The notes: generated by a model from the letters alone, not told the origin. Counted from the first letter of the stretch, positions 17,575-29,715 are shown. The stretch: 64,000 nt of DNA from Pleomorphomonas sp. PLEO (GCF_041320595.1 NZ_CP166625.1:2602001-2666000), one strand, 5' to 3'. A program made the numbers and translations.

Positions 17575-17710
17575 ACTTTTCGAGACGCGACTCCGGACGC
17601 AAAAACGCGGGGCACAGCCGGAGTTGCTTATGTTCGCTCCGCTCCGGATCTCGAATTCGTAGTCCTCTGTCTGATACCGGCGAGTTTCGGTGCCAGCCTC
17701 TTTGAGGCCG

Positions 17711-19915
<2,205 letters not shown>

Positions 19916-19934
19916 TCAGCCGGCGCGCAAGGTC

Positions 19935-20504
19935 TCACAAGGCGGCGACAGCCGTCGTCACCATCAGAGCGCCGGCGAAGGCGGCAAGCACCCCGGCGGT
20001 GGCCCGGTTGATGACACCGGCGCCGACATAACGCCGGCCGAGGCGACCGATGGCGAGGCCGACAAGCCCCCAGACGGCCGTCGCGAAGGCTATGGCGGCG
20101 ATCGTGCCGGCCATCAGGGCCGGTGATGGCAAGCCCGGCGGCAGGATGGCGAAGGCGAGGACCAGCGCCTTCGGGTTGATCAGGGTGATGAGGAACACCC
20201 GGCGCGTCGGCATCGCCGTGCCGGAGGCCGGATCGGCGCGCCAGAGCTTGACGGCCGACAGGGCGAGCGCCGCCGATGCCAGGAGCTTCAAAAGGGGAGC
20301 GGCGGCCGGCGCGCTTTCTGCCAGCACGCCGGCCCCGAGGCCGAGCAGCGTCAGCGCCAATCCATAGGCGACAACAACCGCCCCCACCACAGCCGGCAGA
20401 CGCCGAAGGCCGCCGGTTGCCGTGGCGGCGGCGACCAGCGCATTGGTCGGACCGGGCAGCAGCAGAAGCAGCAGGGCGGCGGACAGGGCGGCGGCGAGCG
20501 ACAT
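19935..20504 (-). CDS. LysE family amino-acid exporter-like membrane protein
   Basis: A 189-residue inner-membrane protein of the LysE/RhtB type with about six hydrophobic helices. It contains the characteristic LLPGPTNALVAAATATGG near the N-terminus and LITLINPKALVLAFAILP in the middle. The family exports amino acids or related metabolites. The frame is open to ATG 20540, but ATG 20504 (MSLAAALSAALL) fits family length better; neither has a strong ribosome site. The substrate is unknown. Confidence 0.8.
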   Translation of the reverse strand: MSLAAALSAALLLLLLPGPTNALVAAATATGGLRRLPAVVGAVVVAYGLALTLLGLGAGVLAESAPAAAPLLKLLASAALALSAVKLWRADPASGTAMPTRRVFLITLINPKALVLAFAILPPGLPSPALMAGTIAAIAFATAVWGLVGLAIGRLGRRYVGAGVINRATAGVLAAFAGALMVTTAVAAL

Positions 20505-20748
20505 AATGGCAATCCCAATAAAGATCACTTCGGATGCCATATTTCCGGATCGGAAAAAAGCGGCATCGGAATGGTCAACAATGTCTGAATCCCCGTTTCC
20601 TTGTGGCGTTGCGATTTGCTAAGTCTTCCGGACGGCGGTGGCGCCATGGTGCGAACCTTGCACGGGCGGCGTCATTGTCGATCGGGGCAGCGGGGCGGAC
20701 CTTGAGTGACGCCGGCGCCCCAAGGATGGGTAAACAGGAGCCAAGACG

Positions 20749-23700
20749 CTGAATTCGCTGTATTTCGGTATCGGATTCACAGTCATCCTGGCGCTTCTCG
20801 TGGCGCTGGTCGGGCCGTTTTTTGTCGATTGGACGGCCTATCGGGCCGCTTTCGAGACGGAGGCGGCGCACGTTCTGGGACACAAGGTGTCCGTTCGCGG
20901 CACAGCCGACGCCAGCCTGCTGCCTTATCCCTCGCTCTCCTTTTCCGATGTGGTGATCGGCGACGACCCCAACGCGCCGCTGATGACCGTCGGCCGCTTC
21001 AACATGGAAATCGAGCTGTTTCCGCTGCTGTCGGGCGAAATCCACGTCACCGAGATGCAAGTGGTTCAACCCGAACTCAACGTTCGCATCGACGATAACG
21101 GCGCCTTCGAGTGGATGGCCGCCGATGGCGGTGTCGGCATCAACCCGAGCCGGGTGATGCTATCGGGCGTCGATATCCAGGACGGGCGTCTCGTCATCGC
21201 CGACGCGCGGCACAGCCAGCCAGTGGTGGTGGACGGTATCCAAGCCCGCCTCGACGCCTCGGCGCTGGCCGGCCCCTACAAGGTGGAAGGCACGGCGCGG
21301 GCCGGCGGCGACACCTTTACCATCAAGGCGGCAACCGGCGCCGCCGATGGCAAGGGCGGCTTCACGCTCAAGGCCAACGTGCGCTCGGCGGCTCATCCGG
21401 TGGTCGCCAACTTCGATGGCCAGCTGAAGATCGCCAACCATCGCCCAACCTGGGCCGGCAAGGCGACGCTCGACCGCGTCATCGCCAAGGACGATCAGGC
21501 GACCTTGCCTTGGTCGCTGGCCACCGATCTCGACGTCTCCAACCGGGCGGTGCTCGCCAAGACGCTGGAGTTCCGCTACGGCGCGGAGGAGCGGCCGTTC
21601 ACCATTTCCGGCGCCGCGACGCTGGATCTCGCTGCTGTCCCGAGCTTCGAGGCGGTGCTATCGGCCCGCCAGATCGATCTCGACCGTACCCTAGGCGATG
21701 GGCCGGACAAACCCGTGTCCTTCGACGGCGCGCTGACCGCCTTTGGCGCGGCGATCGCCGGCCTGCCGGTGCCGAGCGTGCCTGGCCGCGTTGGTTTCGA
21801 CATTCCCGGCGTGGTGGTCGGCGGCAGCATCATTTCCGATCTGCGGGCCGATGTGGTCACTGCCTCATCCGGTTGGACCATCGACACGCTGGAGGCGACG
21901 TTGCCGGGCAAATCGTCGCTCAAGGCCAGCGGCCAGCTCGCCACGGCGCCGACCATCGGCTTCAATGGAGAAGTCACGCTGGCTTCCGACCAGCCGGCGA
22001 CGCTGATTTCCTGGTGGGCGCCCAACCGGCCAAAAGTCGGCCTCGATCCCTTCCGCATTTCGGCCAAGGTCGCCGCCTCGGCGGATGGTTTGGCGCTGGA
22101 AGACGTCGATGCCCGGCTCGACGAAGGCAAGGTCAGCGGTTCGCTCGATTTTATTCCCGGCCTGGCCAACCGTAAGCCGCGCCTGACCATGGCGCTCGAC
22201 GCCGATCAGCTGAGGCTGTCCGACGTTCAGACGATTGCCGGCCTCGCGACGGGGCAGGGTGGCGGCGCTGGTGCCGATATCGTGGTCAAGGCGGCCGTCG
22301 GCGCGCTGATCGCCGGTGATGCGCGCGCCGAGGGCTTCGACGTGTCGGCCTCGCTGGTCGATTCCACGCTCGACGTCGACCGTCTTTTCGTTCGCTCGCT
22401 GTCCGGTGCCCGCGTCACGGCGGCCGGTACCATCCGCGACGTGACCACGACGCCAGATGGCTCGATCCAGATGCGCGTTTCGGCCGAAAAGCTGGACGGC
22501 GTCGCCGATCTCGCCCGCGCGCTCATTCCCGATTCGCCAGCCACCGCCTTCCTGCACGACGCCGCTTCGCATCTCGGGCCGACCAGTCTGGAGGGCACGG
22601 TGCAGGCCAAGGCATCGGGCGAGGGCACCGACCTCCGGGTGGAGCTGAACGGCTCCGCCGCTGCCACCAACATCCGCGGCGAACTCGCCTTCAAGGGGCG
22701 GGTCGACGCCTGGGATGCCGCCGATATTTCCACCGACATCAGCCTCACCGGTCCTGATGGCGCCGAGCTGATGCGCCAATTCGGCCTCTCCGTGCCGGAG
22801 GTTGGCCAGCCGGGCGCCGGCAGCCTGACGCTGTCGGCCATGGGCAAGTCGAAGGACGGCCTCGCCGTGGTGTTGCGTGGCGCCATGGGGCCGACCGAGG
22901 TGACGCTCAATGGCGCGGCGACGCTGAAGCGCGGCGCGGCGCCGAGTGCCGAACTCGACCTCGACCTCAAGTCGCCGGACGTCGGCTCGCTGCTGGTGCT
23001 GTCGGGCAATATCGTGCAGGGCGTCATCGGTTCGACGCCGGCCGACGTCGCCGCCCATCTGTCGATCGGCAACCGGAAAGTCCTGGTCAATCGCATCGAA
23101 GGCAAGTTCGACGAGGTGCCGACCGTCGGCGATCTCGCCATCGATTTTGCGCCCAACGTGCCGAAGGTAACCGGCAACCTCTCGTTCGACGAGGGATCGC
23201 TCGCCGGCCTCGGCGCGGCCATTCTCGGGCCGGCGTCCTTCGATTTCCCGATTGTCGAAAGCCGCAACCCCTGGCCGGAATCGCCGTTCGGCGCCGCGCT
23301 GATCGACGGCTTCGATACCGATCTCGCCCTGAAGTTCGGCCGTCTCGATATCGAGGGCGGACCGGCGGCGAAGGGCGTGTCGCTGTCGCTGGCCAGCAAC
23401 GCCTCCGGCACGGGGCTCGACGGCATCCAGGCGACGCTGGCCGGGGGCAAGCTCTCCGGCGACCTGATGATCAAGCGCGATCTCGATGGGACCGCCGGCG
23501 TGTCCGGCACCTTGCGCCTCGACGGCGCGGCGGCCGAGGAGTTCGCCTGGCGGCGCGATGATCGACCGATGGTGACCGGTGCCTTCAGCGTCGATGCCCA
23601 GGTCAACGCCACGGGCCGGACGCTGGCCGGCTGGATGTCGTCGCTGACCGGTGGTGGTAGCTTCTCGCTTCAAAACGGCCGGCTCGCCCACATGACGACA

Positions 23701-24438
23701 CGCGCCTTCGACCAGGTCATCCGCCTGGCGGATGCCGGCAAGGAACTCAGCGAGGATCGCATCCGGCAGGCCTTTACCGACAATGTCGACATGGGCGATC
23801 TGGCTTTCGACCGGCTCGATGCCGCCTTCACGCTGGCCGGCGGCACGCTCAGGGCGCCGAACATCGTCGTTGCGAGCAAGGATGGCGCGACCTCTGGCTC
23901 GGCGACCGTGGACCTTGCCCGCCTGAGCGTCGACAGCGAATGGCGCCTGTCCCTTGACGGAGATGACGCGGCGGTCGGCGGTGGCGTGCCGCAGGTGTCG
24001 GTGCTGTTCAAGGGGCCGATCGACGATCCTTCCCGCAGCATCGATGTGACTGGCTTTGCGTCCTATCTCGGCATCCGCGCTCTTGAGAAAGAGACGCAAC
24101 GCGTGCTGACCATGCAGGCCGATATTCTCGAGCGCGAGCTTTTGTCGCGGCAGGTGCAGCGCGATCGCGAGACGATCGATCGCCGCAATCAGCTGATGCT
24201 GGAAGCGCGCCAGCGGGCCGCCGCGGCGGCGCTTGCCGAGAAGGCCAAGGCGGCGGCATTGCTTGCCGCGCAAAAGGCGAAGGTGGAAAAGTCCACCGGT
24301 GTCGATCCGCTCGATGCCATTGGAAAAATCCTGGAGAATGGATCGACGGCCCCCACCCAGCCCGGCGCCAAGCTGAAGCAATTGCCCAGCGCCGACGTCG
24401 GCCTGCCGCCCGGCGGCGTGACGGGGACTGCGCCATGA
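20749..24438 (+). CDS. AsmA family protein, probable CTG start
   Basis: A very large (about 1229 residues) AsmA-type protein. If read from CTG 20749, the N-terminus is LNSLYFGIGFTVILALLVALVGPFFVDW, a full membrane anchor exactly like rhizobial AsmA proteins, and CAGGAG lies 8 nt upstream. No ATG, GTG or TTG exists in frame between the upstream stop (20731) and GTG 20800, which would truncate that anchor. The body is long beta-rich repeats facing the periplasm, an AsmA C-terminal module (SLTGGGSFSLQNGRL) and a coiled-coil tail rich in Ala and Lys. AsmA proteins affect outer-membrane assembly and lipid transport. Confidence 0.88.
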   Translation: MNSLYFGIGFTVILALLVALVGPFFVDWTAYRAAFETEAAHVLGHKVSVRGTADASLLPYPSLSFSDVVIGDDPNAPLMTVGRFNMEIELFPLLSGEIHVTEMQVVQPELNVRIDDNGAFEWMAADGGVGINPSRVMLSGVDIQDGRLVIADARHSQPVVVDGIQARLDASALAGPYKVEGTARAGGDTFTIKAATGAADGKGGFTLKANVRSAAHPVVANFDGQLKIANHRPTWAGKATLDRVIAKDDQATLPWSLATDLDVSNRAVLAKTLEFRYGAEERPFTISGAATLDLAAVPSFEAVLSARQIDLDRTLGDGPDKPVSFDGALTAFGAAIAGLPVPSVPGRVGFDIPGVVVGGSIISDLRADVVTASSGWTIDTLEATLPGKSSLKASGQLATAPTIGFNGEVTLASDQPATLISWWAPNRPKVGLDPFRISAKVAASADGLALEDVDARLDEGKVSGSLDFIPGLANRKPRLTMALDADQLRLSDVQTIAGLATGQGGGAGADIVVKAAVGALIAGDARAEGFDVSASLVDSTLDVDRLFVRSLSGARVTAAGTIRDVTTTPDGSIQMRVSAEKLDGVADLARALIPDSPATAFLHDAASHLGPTSLEGTVQAKASGEGTDLRVELNGSAAATNIRGELAFKGRVDAWDAADISTDISLTGPDGAELMRQFGLSVPEVGQPGAGSLTLSAMGKSKDGLAVVLRGAMGPTEVTLNGAATLKRGAAPSAELDLDLKSPDVGSLLVLSGNIVQGVIGSTPADVAAHLSIGNRKVLVNRIEGKFDEVPTVGDLAIDFAPNVPKVTGNLSFDEGSLAGLGAAILGPASFDFPIVESRNPWPESPFGAALIDGFDTDLALKFGRLDIEGGPAAKGVSLSLASNASGTGLDGIQATLAGGKLSGDLMIKRDLDGTAGVSGTLRLDGAAAEEFAWRRDDRPMVTGAFSVDAQVNATGRTLAGWMSSLTGGGSFSLQNGRLAHMTTRAFDQVIRLADAGKELSEDRIRQAFTDNVDMGDLAFDRLDAAFTLAGGTLRAPNIVVASKDGATSGSATVDLARLSVDSEWRLSLDGDDAAVGGGVPQVSVLFKGPIDDPSRSIDVTGFASYLGIRALEKETQRVLTMQADILERELLSRQVQRDRETIDRRNQLMLEARQRAAAAALAEKAKAAALLAAQKAKVEKSTGVDPLDAIGKILENGSTAPTQPGAKLKQLPSADVGLPPGGVTGTAP

Positions 24439-24959
24439 GCCCATCCAGCGACCGCCCAGGACGCCATCGTCGCCCCAAGCCGACCACCCGACCCGCTACG
24501 GCTGATGATATCGAGATCATCGCCGGTTTCATTCGTTCGCTTGCCGCCTATGAGAACCTGTCGGAGAAGATGGTGGCGACGCCCGAGGATTACGCGGCGG
24601 CCTTCTTCTCCGACCACCCGCGCGTCTTCTGCGAACTTGGCTTCATCGGCGACAAACCGGCCGGCATCGCCGTCTGGTTCTATTCCTTTTCGACCTTCCT
24701 CGGCCGGCATGGACTCTATCTTGAGGACATCTTCGTCGATCCGACCGCGCGCGGGCAGGGCGTTGGCAAGGCGCTGCTCGCCCGGCTCGCTCGCCGCTGC
24801 GTCGATGAGGGGCTCGGCAGGTTCGAATGGACGGTGCTCGACTGGAACAAGTCGGCCATCGATTTCTACGCGGCGATGGGCGCGCCGCTCAATGACAGCT
24901 GGGTGCCGGTGCGCATGGGGCGCGAGGCGATCGAGAAGCTGGCGAAGGAATGCCCATGA
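24435..24959 (+). CDS. GNAT family N-acetyltransferase
   Basis: A 174-residue acetyltransferase. It has the RPATADDIEIIAGFIRSLAAYE N-terminal helix, LEDIFVDPTARGQGVGKALLARLAR as the acetyl-CoA binding motif A, and WTVLDWNKSAIDFYAAMGA as motif B. This arrangement resembles the spermidine/diamine acetyltransferase-like subgroup, though the substrate cannot be proved. Its ATG overlaps the AsmA stop (ATGA) and its own stop overlaps the folA start, so the three genes are coupled. Confidence 0.9.
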   Translation: MSPSSDRPGRHRRPKPTTRPATADDIEIIAGFIRSLAAYENLSEKMVATPEDYAAAFFSDHPRVFCELGFIGDKPAGIAVWFYSFSTFLGRHGLYLEDIFVDPTARGQGVGKALLARLARRCVDEGLGRFEWTVLDWNKSAIDFYAAMGAPLNDSWVPVRMGREAIEKLAKECP

Positions 24960-25471
24960 GCCGGCCACTGCTCGATATCGTCGTCGCCATGGCTGAAAAT
25001 GGCGTGATCGGCCGCGACGGCGACATGCCCTGGCATCTGTCGACGGACCTCAAGTATTTCAAGAAGCTGACGCTTGGCCGTCCCATGGTGATGGGCCGCA
25101 AGACATACGAGTCGATCGGTCGCCCGTTGCCGGGGCGGGAGACTTTCGTGGTGTCGCGCGATCCGGCGTTCAAATCGGACGGAATCGCGGTGCTCGGCGA
25201 TCTCGACGCCGCGCTCGATGCGGCGGCGGCGAGCGCCGAGGCCAAGGGCGCTCCGTCCTTTGTGGTTGCCGGCGGTGGCGCGATCTACGCGGCGGCGATC
25301 GGGCGCGCCGATCGGTTGTTCGTCACCCGCATCGCCGTTTCGCCGGAGGGCGATACTCATTTTCCGTCGATCGATCCGGAGCTGTGGACTTTGACCGCCG
25401 CCGAGCCGATGGTGCGCGGCGAGCGCGACAGCGCGGACGCGATATTCGAGACCTGGGCTCGGCGTCGCTGA
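24956..25471 (+). CDS. folA: dihydrofolate reductase
   Basis: A 171-residue DHFR with the expected motifs: LDIVVAMAENGVIGRDGDMPWHLSTDLKYFKKLT (active site, with the acidic residue in the first helix), VMGRKTYESIGRPLPGRETFVVSR and FVVAGGGAIYAAAI (NADPH phosphate loop). It makes tetrahydrofolate from dihydrofolate. ATG 24956 overlaps the GNAT stop by four bases; an ATG two codons earlier is also in frame. Thymidylate synthase, its metabolic partner, is only about 5.4 kb away but on the opposite strand. Confidence 0.96.
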   Translation: MSRPLLDIVVAMAENGVIGRDGDMPWHLSTDLKYFKKLTLGRPMVMGRKTYESIGRPLPGRETFVVSRDPAFKSDGIAVLGDLDAALDAAAASAEAKGAPSFVVAGGGAIYAAAIGRADRLFVTRIAVSPEGDTHFPSIDPELWTLTAAEPMVRGERDSADAIFETWARRR

Positions 25472-25676
25472 TCCTTATCGAAAGAATCGCTCACAGACGG
25501 TTGATCGGCGACGCCACACACCCCAAATGGCGGTTCATCTGTATGCGCATTGATGACAGGGGGCTTGCCTCCTATGATCGCCGCGCCAGAAGAAGCCGGA
25601 GCGTTTCCCGATTGGGCAGCATTGCCTGATCGATTTGGAACGCTTCAAATTTTTATGTTCGGAGGAAGGGACCCAT

Positions 25677-26792
25677 ATGCCCTGGAGCAATCAGAGTGGT
25701 GGCGGCGGCTGGAAAGGCGGCGGCAATGGACCGTGGGGGCAGCCGCCCCGGGGACCGCAGGGTGGTGGTAACGAGCCCCCCGATCTCGAAGAATTGCTCC
25801 GGCGTGGACAGGACAAGATCCGTCGTCTCTTTCCCGGTGGTGGCCGGTCCGGACCGGGCGAGCCCACGGGTATCATGACGGCGCTGCCGCTGATCGCCAT
25901 CGCCGCCGTCGGCTTCTGGCTCTATCAGAGCATCTACGTCGTCCAGCCGGACGAAGTGGGCGTGGAGCTGCTGTTCGGCAAGGTCAAGCCGGAGCTCAAC
26001 GAGCCGGGCATCCACTTCGCCTTCTGGCCGATCGAGCAGGTCGAGACGCCGGCTATCCGCACGGAAAACCAGGAAGTGATGGGCGGCGCCGCGGCGGCCG
26101 GTAATGATTCCATCATGCTGTCGGGCGACCAGAACCTTGTCAGCGTCGAATTCTCGGTGCTCTGGCGTATTTCCGACCCCTTGAAGTACTTGTTCCGCGT
26201 TGCCAACCAGCCGGATCTCGTCCGCAAGGTCTCGGAATCGGTGATGCGAGAAGTGGTCGGCCGCACGCGAGCCGACGAGTTCCGTACCACCGGCCGCGAA
26301 GTGGCCCAGACGGCGGTTCGCGAACGCATTCAGCAGACGCTCGACGCCTATGACGCTGGTGTGTCCATCACGACGGTCAACGTCACCCGCGCCGATCCGC
26401 CGCTCGAAGTGCAGGACGCCTTTGGCGAAGTGCAGCGCGCCCAGCAGGACCAGGACAAGTTCAAGCAGGACGCTCAGGCCTATGCCAACAAGCGGCTCGG
26501 CGAGGCGCGCGGCGAGGCTTCGCAGATCCGCGAGGCGGCGCTCGGCTATCGTGACCAGGTGATCGCCGAGGCGACCGGTGGTGCGCAGCGTTTCACATCG
26601 GTCTACCAGCAGTACGTCAAGTCTCCCGATATCACGCGCGAGCGCATCTATCTTGAGACCATGGAGGACGTGTTCTCCAAGACCAACAAGGTGATCCTGG
26701 ACAGCGGGACCACGCAGGGCGTGCTGCCTTATCTGCCGCTGCCCGAAGTCGGGCGTCCGACGACCCCCTCGAACACGGGAGCCGCCCAGTGA
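25677..26792 (+). CDS. hflK: HflK subunit of the FtsH-associated membrane complex
   Basis: A 371-residue SPFH/prohibitin-domain protein. It starts MPWSNQSGGGGWKGGG, with GGAGGAAGG just upstream. A Gly/Pro-rich cytoplasmic N-terminus is followed by a single helix (TALPLIAIAAVGFWLYQSIYVV) near residue 65, then the SPFH domain (EVGVELLFGKVKPELNEPGIHF) and a charged helical region (QRAQQDQDKFKQDAQAYANK). HflK and HflC form a periplasmic cage around FtsH that limits its proteolysis of membrane proteins. It precedes hflC with overlapping stop/start. Confidence 0.95.
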   Translation: MPWSNQSGGGGWKGGGNGPWGQPPRGPQGGGNEPPDLEELLRRGQDKIRRLFPGGGRSGPGEPTGIMTALPLIAIAAVGFWLYQSIYVVQPDEVGVELLFGKVKPELNEPGIHFAFWPIEQVETPAIRTENQEVMGGAAAAGNDSIMLSGDQNLVSVEFSVLWRISDPLKYLFRVANQPDLVRKVSESVMREVVGRTRADEFRTTGREVAQTAVRERIQQTLDAYDAGVSITTVNVTRADPPLEVQDAFGEVQRAQQDQDKFKQDAQAYANKRLGEARGEASQIREAALGYRDQVIAEATGGAQRFTSVYQQYVKSPDITRERIYLETMEDVFSKTNKVILDSGTTQGVLPYLPLPEVGRPTTPSNTGAAQ

Positions 26793-27706
26793 TGCGCACG
26801 ATCGCTTTGCCCTTCGTCCTGATTGTTTTCGTGGTTCTCGCGCTGGTCGTCTATTCGTCGACGTTCATCGTCACCGAGCGCGATCAGGCCATCCAGCTTC
26901 GCTTCGGCGAAATCCAGCGGGTGATCACCGATCCAGGGATCTACTTCAAACTGCCGACCAACATGGTCGACACGGTCCAGATCGTCGACAAGCGTCTCAA
27001 CACGATCGAGATCGACAACAACGTCGTGCAGGTTCGCGACAGTCGCCAGTATGTCGTGGACGCCTTCGCCGCCTTCCGCATCACCGATGTGAAGGCCTTC
27101 CGCGAAAGCGTCACCGGCAACATGGCGTTGGCCGAGACGCGGCTGAGGACCCGGCTCGATTCGGCGTTGCGCCGTGTCTACGGCACGCGCTCGTTCGGCG
27201 ATGCCCTGTCGGAGGAACGCGCGGCGATGATGAAGGAAGTGGCGGACTTCGTCCGTCCGGAAGCGGCCAACCTCGGCTTCGACATCGTCGAACTCAGGAT
27301 CCGCCGCACCGAGCTGCCGAACAACGTCCTCGAGCAGACCTACGACCGCATGCGTTCGGAGCGTCTGGCCGAGGCGGCGGAACTCAGGGCCGAGGGTACG
27401 CAGGAAGCTGCCCGTATCCGCGCCGAAGCCGACCGTCAGGCGACGGTGCTGCTTGCCGAGGCGCGGCGCGACGCTGATATCCTGCACGGTGAGGGCGACG
27501 CCGAACGCAACCGCATCTTCGCGGAGGCCTATGGCGCCGACAAGAACTTCTTCGAGTTCTATCGCTCGATGCAGGCCTACACGGCATCGCTGACCAGCGG
27601 CACGACCATGCTGCTGAAGCCGGACTCGGACTTCTTCCGCTACTTCCGCGGACCGGCCGGGTCTCTGCCGCAGGTGTCTACACCGGCCGCTCAGGTCCAG
27701 CCGTGA
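26792..27706 (+). CDS. hflC: HflC subunit of the FtsH-associated membrane complex
   Basis: A 304-residue partner of HflK: MRTIALPFVLIVFVVLALVVYSS is the N-terminal anchor, followed by the SPFH domain (FIVTERDQAIQLRFGEIQRVI, DPGIYFKLP) and a helical stretch rich in Glu, Ala and Arg. The hflK stop and this ATG share bases (TGATG); a GTG directly before is an alternative start. Together the two genes are followed by a DUF2065 gene and degP, the usual envelope proteolysis cluster in this group. Confidence 0.95.
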   Translation: MRTIALPFVLIVFVVLALVVYSSTFIVTERDQAIQLRFGEIQRVITDPGIYFKLPTNMVDTVQIVDKRLNTIEIDNNVVQVRDSRQYVVDAFAAFRITDVKAFRESVTGNMALAETRLRTRLDSALRRVYGTRSFGDALSEERAAMMKEVADFVRPEAANLGFDIVELRIRRTELPNNVLEQTYDRMRSERLAEAAELRAEGTQEAARIRAEADRQATVLLAEARRDADILHGEGDAERNRIFAEAYGADKNFFEFYRSMQAYTASLTSGTTMLLKPDSDFFRYFRGPAGSLPQVSTPAAQVQP

Positions 27707-27713
27707 GGCCGCT

Positions 27714-27902
27714 TTGAACGACTTCCTGGTCGCTGTCGGCCTGATGGCCGTCCTCGAGGGGCTGCTCTACGCGGCAGCCCCTTCCCTGATGCGCAAGGGC
27801 ATCCGCCAGATGCTCGAGGCATCTGACTTCTGGCTCAGGATCGGCGGCGTCGCAGCCATGGCGGCCGGCGTCGCCGTGGTCTGGGCGGTGCGGGGCGGAT
27901 AA
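27714..27902 (+). CDS. DUF2065 family small membrane protein
   Basis: A 62-residue protein, MNDFLVAVGLMAVLEGLLYAAAPSLMRKGIRQML, with two hydrophobic segments (residues 3-22 and 40-59). This is the YjeT/DUF2065 pattern; function is unknown. The start codon appears to be TTG at 27714, 8 nt after the hflC stop; there is no in-frame ATG. Its place after hflK-hflC is conserved in many proteobacteria, which supports the call despite the short length. Confidence 0.85.
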   Translation: MNDFLVAVGLMAVLEGLLYAAAPSLMRKGIRQMLEASDFWLRIGGVAAMAAGVAVVWAVRGG

Positions 27903-28114
27903 CACCGCCTCGCCACCCCCCTCGGCGTACTGGCGGGGTTTGTCTCCATCCGTGAAACGGATTATGACATTTGCCGAATGCGTTGGCGCGATCGGTTGAT
28001 CGCGCTCTTCGCGGCAAGGCCCTTCGGCTTTTGTTATCGGCTTTTGTTTTAGTGTCCGCGGTCTCCGAGAAGCCTGCCGTTTCTCGGGTCGACGCGCCAG
28101 GGGAGGAAGACCTT

Positions 28115-29689
28115 ATGGTCTCATGGAACAGGACAGTGCCGGGTGCCGGATGGCGACGCGGACCGGGCCTCGCGGCACTGACGCTCGCGGCGGCGCTCGC
28201 CCTTTCGGGTGCCGGGCCTGCCGCTGCCGAGCAGGGACCGGCTTCGGTTGCCGATCTCGCCGAGAAGCTGCTTGGGGCGGTGGTGAATATTTCGACCACG
28301 CAGACGGTGGCGGAGACACGGCAGGTGCCGCTGCCGCAGGTGCCGGAGGGCTCTCCCTTCCAGAATTTCTTCGACGAATTCTTCGACAAGAACGGCAACA
28401 ACAAGGGCAACGGCAGCGGCGATAATAGCGGCGCCGACAATGGCACCGATAACGGCGATGGCGGTGACGAGGGCGGTGGCGGTGGCGGCGAAAGCGGCGA
28501 TCCGCACAAGGTCCAGTCGCTCGGGTCGGGCTTCGTCATCGATCCCTCCGGCATCATCATCACAAACAATCATGTGATCGAGGATGCCGACGAAATAGTC
28601 GCCAACTTCTCCGACGGCACCAAGCTGAAGGCCGAACTGGTCGGTCATGATGCCAAGACCGATCTGGCTGTTCTGCGCGTCAAGCCGGACAAGCCGCTCA
28701 CCGCCGTGAAATTCGGCGACAGCGAACACATGCGCGTCGGCGATTGGGTGATGGCGATCGGCAACCCGTTCGGCCTCGGTGGCACGGTGACCACCGGCAT
28801 CATCTCGGCGCGCAATCGCGACATCAATTCCGGCCCCTACGACAACTACATCCAGACGGACGCGGCCATCAACCGGGGCAACTCCGGCGGCCCGCTGTTC
28901 AACGAGGTGGGTGAGGTGATCGGCATCAATACCGCCATCATCTCGCCGTCGGGCGGTTCGATCGGCATCGGTTTCGCCATCCCCTCGGAGATCGCCATCG
29001 GCGTCGTCGATCAGCTGCGTGAGTTCGGTGAGACCCATCGTGGCTGGCTCGGCGTCAACATTCAGGAAGTGACCGACGATCTGGCCGAAAGTCTCGGCAT
29101 CGCCAGTCCGCAGGGGGCTCTGGTTGCCGGTGTGACGGAGGGTGGACCGGCGGCGGTGGCCAAGGTCGAGCCGGGCGACGTTATCGTCGCCTTCGACGGA
29201 CACCCCATCAAGACCATGCGCGAGCTGCCACGCCTCGTCGCCAACACGGCGGTCGGCAAGGAAGTGCCGATCAAGCTGATCCGCAAGGGTAAGGAGCTGA
29301 CGCTTCCCGTGACGCTCGGTCGCCTTGATGAAAGCGAGAAGGTTGCCGCCGCGAAGGCCGAGGAGCCCAAGGCGGAACCGCCGAAGAACCAAACGGAAAT
29401 CCTTGGATTGACGCTTGGTGCCCTCGATGACGGTGCCCGTGAAAAGTACCACTTCAACGCCGAGGTCAGGGGTGTCCTGGTCGCCGGTGTCGATGCGGCG
29501 AGCGCGGCGGCCGAAAAGGGCATCGTCGCGGGCGACCTGATCGTCGAGGTGGCGCAGGAAGAGGTGCTCTCTCCGGAAGACGTCGCCAAGACCGTCGAAA
29601 AGCAGAAGGCGATGGGCCGCAAGTCGGTGCTGCTCCTGGTCTCCAACGCCGGCGGCGATCTGCGCTTCATCGCGGTGAAGATCGACTGA
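28115..29689 (+). CDS. degP: Do/DegP-family periplasmic serine protease
   Basis: A 524-residue exported protease. After a signal peptide (LAALTLAAALALSGAGPAAA) comes the trypsin-like domain with triad His153 (TNNHVIED), Asp183 (KTDLAVLRV) and Ser257 (RGNSGGPLF). Two PDZ domains follow, near residues 305-395 and 430-520. Between the N-terminus and the protease core lies a Gly/Asn/Asp-rich insertion of about 35 residues (roughly 88-128) corresponding to the flexible LA loop. ATG 28115 has GAGGAAGA upstream and gives the proper signal peptide. It degrades or refolds damaged envelope proteins. Confidence 0.95.
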   Translation: MVSWNRTVPGAGWRRGPGLAALTLAAALALSGAGPAAAEQGPASVADLAEKLLGAVVNISTTQTVAETRQVPLPQVPEGSPFQNFFDEFFDKNGNNKGNGSGDNSGADNGTDNGDGGDEGGGGGGESGDPHKVQSLGSGFVIDPSGIIITNNHVIEDADEIVANFSDGTKLKAELVGHDAKTDLAVLRVKPDKPLTAVKFGDSEHMRVGDWVMAIGNPFGLGGTVTTGIISARNRDINSGPYDNYIQTDAAINRGNSGGPLFNEVGEVIGINTAIISPSGGSIGIGFAIPSEIAIGVVDQLREFGETHRGWLGVNIQEVTDDLAESLGIASPQGALVAGVTEGGPAAVAKVEPGDVIVAFDGHPIKTMRELPRLVANTAVGKEVPIKLIRKGKELTLPVTLGRLDESEKVAAAKAEEPKAEPPKNQTEILGLTLGALDDGAREKYHFNAEVRGVLVAGVDAASAAAEKGIVAGDLIVEVAQEEVLSPEDVAKTVEKQKAMGRKSVLLLVSNAGGDLRFIAVKID

Positions 29690-29715
29690 TCGAAGCAGTC
29701 ATTTCCAATAAAATG

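Noticed and set aside
21865-24444. 859-residue open frame opposite the AsmA gene
   Set aside because: Shadow of a high-GC gene; low-complexity Arg/Gly/Gln composition, no ribosome site.
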